DNA of 8,540 bases from an uncultured Verrucomicrobiota bacterium (GTDB lineage Bacteria; Verrucomicrobiota; Verrucomicrobiia; Limisphaerales; UBA9464): positions 1 to 8,540 of the forward strand of contig CAIYFP010000194.1 in assembly GCA_903925515.1 (NCBI GenBank), read 5' to 3'. The position numbers and the translations under genes are program-made. Below the pieces are notes generated by a model. That model was not told the DNA's origin, ran no database searches, and saw only the letters and a program-made list of their open reading frames with translations. Below, in pieces: positions 4,978 to 8,540 of this stretch. Within the stretch, counting starts at the first letter, position 1. Each line of letters starts with the position of its first letter.

Positions 4978-6315
4978 TCAAGGGCCTTCATGGGGCAACC
5001 CAGCACCGGCGATCGACGAGGCACGACACGAGGCGGGGGGCCTGAGGCGCTTGACGAGGATCTTGGAGTTGCGTCCCGAGGCCTCGTAGCGATCGCGGCG
5101 GGCGGGAGGGAGGATGTCGGGGGTGGACTCGGAGAACCCGGCCTTGTTCTGGAACCAGGTGAATGCGGTGGTGGACAGGGTGAAGACCTCGGCCATGCCG
5201 AGCTCGCGGGCGCGGGCCTCGACGAACTGCACGAGCTTGCCACCGATGCCTTGGTTCTCGTGCGAGGGGCTGACGAAGAGGAATGCGAGCTCGCCTTGGT
5301 GGGTGTCGGGGTGCACGTGGAGCGCAATGCACCCAACCGGGTTCTTGTCGATCTCGAAGAGGTAGTAGTCGCCGACCTGGCGCTCGATGGCGGCTCGCGT
5401 GCGGCGCATGAGCTCGGAGGCGGCCATGGAGGCCTTGGTCAGGCTGAGGAGCGTGCGGATGTCCTTCTTCTGGGCGCGGCGGACCTGCGTGTACTCGTTG
5501 GCATAGACCAAGGTGCCGATGCCCTCGTTGGAAAAGACCTCGGAGAGGAGGGACTCATCGACGGTGCCGTTGATGACATGGACGCGCGGGACGCCGGCCT
5601 CGCAGGCGGCGACGGCGTGGCGCGCCTTGGAAACGAGCTCGGGGCGGAGTTCGGAGGGGTTGCCGAGGAGGGCCTTCAGCTCGGAGACGAGGACTTGGCG
5701 GAGGAGGCGGCCTTGGTGTTGCAGGCCGTCCGCCGTCGTGAGGTAGAGCAGCTTCACGGCCTTCAGTTGGGCTGCCAGCGCGACGGCAACGGCGTCGGAG
5801 TTGACCCGGTAGGTCTTGCCGTCGCCATCGAAGCCGAGGGGCGGTATGACGGGGATGATCCCTTGGGCAAGGAGGCCCTGGAGCATCTCGGTGTCGATGC
5901 GCTCGACCTTGCCGGTGAACTGGTGGTCGATGCCCCCGACGATGCCGAGGGGATGGGCGATGACGGCGTTGGTCGAGACGGCGCGGAGGTCGTTGGCGGA
6001 GAGGCCCTCGAGGATCTCGTGGGTGAGGCGGTTGGAAGCGGTGAGGGAGACCTGAAGCGTCGCGGCGTCGGTGATGCCGGTGCCGTCGAGGTTGGAGGGG
6101 GTGATGTCACGCTCCGCGGCGAGCGCCGCGACCTGGCTGGCCGCGCCATGGACGAGCACGATCCGGATGTTGAGCGAGCGCAGGACGGCGACGTCGAGGA
6201 GGAGGTTGGGAAAGTTGTCGTGGGTGACGATGGCACCGTCGATGGCAACCACGAAGGTCTTCTCCCGGAACCGCGGGATGTAGCGGAGGATGCCGCGAAG
6301 GTCTGTCGGCTTCAC
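4978..6315 (-). CDS. argA: N-acetylglutamate synthase (amino-acid kinase + GNAT domains)
   Basis: ArgA makes N-acetylglutamate from glutamate and acetyl-CoA, the first step of arginine synthesis in the cytoplasm. The 445-residue product (E. coli 443) has an amino-acid-kinase-like domain at about 20-280 with 'VLVHGAASQVAALA' (53-66), 'GGIDHQFTGKVERID' (127-141) and 'NSDAVAVALAAQLKA' (172-186), followed by a GNAT domain at about 282-423 with 'GELAFLFVSPSHENQGIGGK' (341-360), which contains the acetyl-CoA loop Q-G-I-G-G-K, and 'WFQNKAGF'. The start codon is GTG (6315); an in-frame stop lies 17 codons upstream with no better start between. A 12-codon frame ends across this GTG. Residues 424-445 past 'KILVKRL' are a low-complexity tail. 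Feedback inhibition by arginine is a family property, not visible here. Confidence 0.94.
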   Translation of the reverse strand: MKPTDLRGILRYIPRFREKTFVVAIDGAIVTHDNFPNLLLDVAVLRSLNIRIVLVHGAASQVAALAAERDITPSNLDGTGITDAATLQVSLTASNRLTHEILEGLSANDLRAVSTNAVIAHPLGIVGGIDHQFTGKVERIDTEMLQGLLAQGIIPVIPPLGFDGDGKTYRVNSDAVAVALAAQLKAVKLLYLTTADGLQHQGRLLRQVLVSELKALLGNPSELRPELVSKARHAVAACEAGVPRVHVINGTVDESLLSEVFSNEGIGTLVYANEYTQVRRAQKKDIRTLLSLTKASMAASELMRRTRAAIERQVGDYYLFEIDKNPVGCIALHVHPDTHQGELAFLFVSPSHENQGIGGKLVQFVEARARELGMAEVFTLSTTAFTWFQNKAGFSESTPDILPPARRDRYEASGRNSKILVKRLRPPASCRASSIAGAGLPHEGP

Positions 6316-6350
6316 GTGGCGTGCGATGGCTTCATGGCGGCGGCGCGCAT
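6312..6350 (-). CDS. Possible 12-residue leader peptide overlapping the argA start
   Basis: A minus-strand frame beginning at ATG 6350 reads MRAAAMKPSHAT and stops at a TGA that overlaps the argA GTG as GTGA. argA has no clear Shine-Dalgarno sequence before its GTG, so translation could be coupled to this short frame. It contains no arginine run that would suggest attenuation. The frame is also part of a long open shadow frame, and no good ribosome-binding site precedes its ATG, so it may be meaningless. Confidence 0.2.
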   Translation of the reverse strand: MRAAAMKPSHAT

Positions 6351-6694
6351 GGCTCGGAGGTAACTACGGCCGAAGCAGGAAGGGGGAAAGCCCAAAAACG
6401 CGGGCGCCGCGTCGGTCGTGCTGGGTCGCGTAGGCTGCATGCGATGGGCCGCGGATTCTTCGGCCCCCCCGCCGACCGACCCTCGTCGAAAACCTGCCTT
6501 CTCCCGCGCCGACGCCTCCAGCCCGGCGCGGGCATCATCCGCGCGCGCGAACGTCCGGAACCGACGCCATCCCTTTTGGCCGGCAACACGTCGAGGATTC
6601 CGGCCGGCCGAAGCCTCGTCGGGAGGTTCCCGACGGAGACGGGAGCGATGGAGGATTGGGGTCCCATCGTGGCCCACGACAGGCCTGCGGGACA
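6316..6694. other. 379-base gap between the FGE gene and argA
   Basis: No convincing gene is seen. Frames open here on both strands give Arg/Pro/Gly-rich peptides typical of GC-rich non-coding DNA. The gap presumably holds the argA promoter, but I cannot name its boxes. It contains a hairpin at 6617-6635, a weaker 6-bp stem at 6446-6466 (gggccg, 9-base loop, cggccc) and a C-run at 6463-6470. The plus strand switches from G-rich to C-rich within this gap, at about 6420-6480. Confidence 0.6.
6617..6635 (-). terminator. Candidate terminator hairpin downstream of the FGE gene
   Basis: cgtcggga-ggt-tcccgacg is an 8-bp perfect GC-rich stem with a 3-base loop, 59 bases past the stop of the FGE gene in its direction of transcription. 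No U-run follows. It is the best candidate for the end of the peptidase-FGE transcript. Confidence 0.4.
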
Positions 6695-7903
6695 TCACCT
6701 TGCCCGGGGCCCGCCCTCGCCCTTGCCATCCTTCACGCATCGAAACCCCACGTGGGTCGATCCCGTGTCTGTCGCTCCCTTGCCCCGGGTGCCGACCCGG
6801 AACCGAGCGCAGTACTGGTCCGAGCACAGGTACGAGCCGCCGCGCTGGACCCGTTTCGGGATGCCCGGCTCGTCCGGGTCGAGGCTGTCCGAGGGTCCCC
6901 TCGGGGCCGTTGCCGGTGCGCCGGGTGAACGTTGGCCGTACGTGTCCGGCCGGTACCAGTCCGCGCACCATTCCCAGACGTTCCCGGCCATGTCGTGCAG
7001 ACCGAAGCCATTGGCCGGGTACCGGCCCGTCGGTGCAATCCCGGCAAAGCCATCCTCCCCGGTGTCGCGCCATGGGAAGTCGCCCTGGAAGAAGTTCCCC
7101 ATCCAACGCCCTTCCGGGCGCATCTCGTTGCCCCACGGGTAGGTCGCCTTGTCCAGCCCACCGCGCGCGGCCCATTCCCATTCCGCCTCGGTGGGCAGCC
7201 GTTTGCCGGCCCAACGGCAGAAGGCGAGCGCGTCCTCGAAGCACACATGGACGACCGGGAAGCGTTCCTTTCCCCGAAGGTCGCTTCCGGGGCCCTCGGG
7301 ATGCCTCCAGCACGCCCCGGGCCTGTAGCTCCACCATGCCAGCGCATTCTCCAAGCCCACCGGCTCGCCAGGCGGCGTGAACACCACCGAGCCCGGCACC
7401 AACATCGATGGATCCGCTCCCGGATACTGCTCCGCCGTCGGCGTCCGCTCCGCCAGCGTCCGGTATCCCGTCGCGCGGACAAACCCCTCGAACTGCTCGT
7501 TCGTGACCTCCGTCGCATCCATCCAGAAGCCCTCCACCGTCACGCGATGGCTCGGCTGCGCGTCCGGGAATCCTGCCAGCAATCCCGAGCAAACCGGCTC
7601 GCCCGGGCGCGTCGCCGCGCGTTCCCGCGCCGCCATGTCCACCTCCGGCCCACCCATGGTGAACGTCCCGCCCGGGATCCAGACCATGCCTTCCGGCGGC
7701 ACGACGTTCGTGACGGACGACCCGGCGGCCGGCGCTGCCACCACCGGTGTTGCGTTCGTGACGGGTGCGCCATGCGTCTTGCCTTGCTCGCGTGCATCGC
7801 ACCCGCCCGCGACCCAGCCCGCGAGCAAGACCAGCGCGAACGGTGGCGCCCAACCCGGCCCGGGGCCCGCCTCGCCTGCCGACCCGGCGTCACGGTTGTC
7901 CAT
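6695..7903 (-). CDS. Formylglycine-generating enzyme, predicted lipoprotein
   Basis: FGE oxidises the Cys of the CxPxR motif of sulfatases to formylglycine, using O2 and copper, and so activates them. In the 402-residue product the FGE/SUMF1 domain spans about 73-390: 'MVWIPGGTFTMGG', 'FWMDATEVTNEQF', 'WRHPEGP', 'WAGKRLPTEAEWEWAARGG', 'PWGNE', 'TGEDGF', 'MAGNVWEWCADWY' and 'RGGSYLCSDQYC'. C360 and C365 match the catalytic pair of human FGE (C336/C341), with S357 matching S333, so it is likely a true FGE rather than an inactive relative. Residues about 22-35 ('FALVLLAGWVAGGC') look like a lipoprotein signal with Cys35, followed by an Ala/Val/Thr linker (36-70). The n-region is acidic, which is unusual. 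ATG 7903 was preferred for its upstream GGGGA; ATG 7915 is possible. It follows the M16 gene by 23 bases. No sulfatase lies in the window. Confidence 0.92.
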   Translation of the reverse strand: MDNRDAGSAGEAGPGPGWAPPFALVLLAGWVAGGCDAREQGKTHGAPVTNATPVVAAPAAGSSVTNVVPPEGMVWIPGGTFTMGGPEVDMAARERAATRPGEPVCSGLLAGFPDAQPSHRVTVEGFWMDATEVTNEQFEGFVRATGYRTLAERTPTAEQYPGADPSMLVPGSVVFTPPGEPVGLENALAWWSYRPGACWRHPEGPGSDLRGKERFPVVHVCFEDALAFCRWAGKRLPTEAEWEWAARGGLDKATYPWGNEMRPEGRWMGNFFQGDFPWRDTGEDGFAGIAPTGRYPANGFGLHDMAGNVWEWCADWYRPDTYGQRSPGAPATAPRGPSDSLDPDEPGIPKRVQRGGSYLCSDQYCARFRVGTRGKGATDTGSTHVGFRCVKDGKGEGGPRAR

Positions 7904-7926
7904 GGAAGTCCCCATGCACCCGTGCC

Positions 7927-8540
7927 CTAGCCCCGCGCGGGGCGCCCGCGGATGACGGACACGACCGCCCTGTCCGCGACAAGGCAACGTCTGGCGGCGT
8001 CCCGGACCTGTTCCGCGGTCACCGCCTCGTACCGTTCCGCCTCGTGGTCGCCGTGGTCATGTCCAAGGCCGTACAGCTCGTCGAGCGCGGCCTGCATGGC
8101 GACCTGCCCGAGGTCTTGCCTGCCGATCTTGCGCTGGCCCACCACCTTGGCCTTGGCGCGGGCCAGCTCCTCGTCCGTCAAGCCGCCCTCGGCGAGTTGC
8201 CGGGCCTGGTCCCTCAGCTCGGCCTCCACCCGGTCCACCTCGCCCGGCGCGGTCCCGCAATAAAACGCGAAGTAGCCGGGCGTGCGCCCGAGGAAGTGAC
8301 TCGCGCCGACGTAGTACGCGAGCCCCAGCTCGTCGCGGATGCGCATGAACAAGCGCGAGCCCATGTCGCTGCACGCCTCCTGCAACAACTCCAGCGGCCA
8401 GCGGTCCGGGTGGTCGAAGGTCGTGCCCGGGAAGCCCAGCGCGATCACGGCCTGCTCCTTGTCCCGTTCCTCCACGAGCCTTGGCGTCAACGCGGTCGGA
8501 CGCGCCGTAGGATGCGCCCCCGGCAAGGGCGCCGGCAACC
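7927..8540 (-). CDS. M16 family peptidase, C-terminal part (cut by window edge)
   Basis: About 204 residues are visible; the frame runs off the right edge, so the N-terminal half with the zinc motif HxxEH is not seen. What remains is the M16 C-terminal domain: 'EQAVIALGFPGTTFDHPDRW', 'SRLFMRIRDELGLAYYVGAS' with the Arg-x6-Tyr pair (R68 and Y75 counted from the edge) that in this family contacts the substrate, then a helical stretch 'GLTDEELARAKAKVVGQ' and a final strand 'RAVVSVIRG'. Such proteins are zinc peptidases of the processing-peptidase/PqqL type, often periplasmic in Gram-negative bacteria and sometimes paired as active and inactive halves. The TTG near 8538 is not taken as a start. 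The gene stops 23 bases before the FGE start, so the two are probably co-transcribed. Confidence 0.9.
   Translation of the reverse strand, partial: LPAPLPGAHPTARPTALTPRLVEERDKEQAVIALGFPGTTFDHPDRWPLELLQEACSDMGSRLFMRIRDELGLAYYVGASHFLGRTPGYFAFYCGTAPGEVDRVEAELRDQARQLAEGGLTDEELARAKAKVVGQRKIGRQDLGQVAMQAALDELYGLGHDHGDHEAERYEAVTAEQVRDAARRCLVADRAVVSVIRGRPARG

Noticed and set aside
4726..6363. 545-residue plus-strand frame, the longest in the window
   Set aside because: It is fully antisense to argA, whose two domains match throughout; the Gly/Asp/Glu/Val-rich product has no domain.
6361..6480. dif site at the composition flip
   Set aside because: A dif site should show an AT-rich 28-base core with imperfect inverted arms; this stretch is GC-rich with no such core.
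6332..6667. 111-residue minus-strand frame in the FGE-argA gap
   Set aside because: It has an Arg/Pro-rich product with no motif or ribosome-binding site. A real small gene cannot be fully excluded, but nothing supports it.
6312..7853. 513-residue minus-strand frame overlapping the FGE gene
   Set aside because: It is in another frame of the same strand as a clear FGE; its product is Gly/Arg-rich without motifs. Only its last 12 codons are mentioned, as a possible leader peptide.
6932..7930. 332-residue plus-strand frame
   Set aside because: It is antisense to the FGE gene with Arg/Pro/His-rich content and no domain.
1..8540. CRISPR array, tRNA, rRNA, IS element or attachment site
   Set aside because: No regularly spaced repeats, no cloverleaf or conserved rRNA strings, and no transposase or terminal inverted repeats were seen on either strand.

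Overview
The window is a very GC-rich (by eye about 70%) stretch of bacterial chromosome carrying nine protein genes, eight complete and one cut by the right edge. The style of several proteins points to Verrucomicrobiota, perhaps a Limisphaerales/Pedosphaera-like lineage: a two-domain N-acetylglutamate synthase opening with 'DLRGILRYIPRFREKTFVV', a group-2 sigma-70 with an 'LSTYAAWWIKQAIKRAL' region 2, and a true formylglycine-generating enzyme, a family common in sulfatase-rich members of this phylum. The taxonomic call is an inference from memory of these families; no search was run. I see no phage, IS element, CRISPR array, tRNA or rRNA.

Layout. Positions 1-360 hold no convincing complete gene: a possible 3' end of a gene running in from the left, a short palindrome, a stretch resembling a dispersed repeat, and a structured leader just before thiL. 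Positions 361-3462 are a tight plus-strand operon of five housekeeping genes: thiL (thiamine diphosphate synthesis), tsaE and tsaB (tRNA t6A synthesis), rnhB (RNase HII) and a YraN/UPF0102 gene. Two junctions are 4-base ATGA overlaps, one is a 23-base overlap and one is a 7-base gap, so the genes are almost certainly co-transcribed and translationally coupled. A 13-bp perfect hairpin at 3465-3496 closes this operon and also lies at the end of the facing minus-strand gene.

From 3515 to the right edge all genes are on the minus strand. In transcription order (right to left) they are a truncated M16 peptidase, a predicted lipoprotein formylglycine-generating enzyme 23 bases behind it, a 379-base gap, argA (arginine synthesis), a 362-base gap and an RpoS/SigA-like sigma factor. 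Both gaps lack a credible gene.

Two points stand out. The formylglycine-generating enzyme keeps the catalytic Cys-x4-Cys pair and aligns closely with the human enzyme, but appears to be exported and lipid-anchored. The plus strand is also G-rich from about 400 to 6320 whatever the coding strand, then becomes C-rich from about 6480 to the end. That suggests a replichore boundary, an old inversion junction or an assembly join in the argA-FGE gap. I found no clearly new multi-gene system; most of the window is housekeeping.
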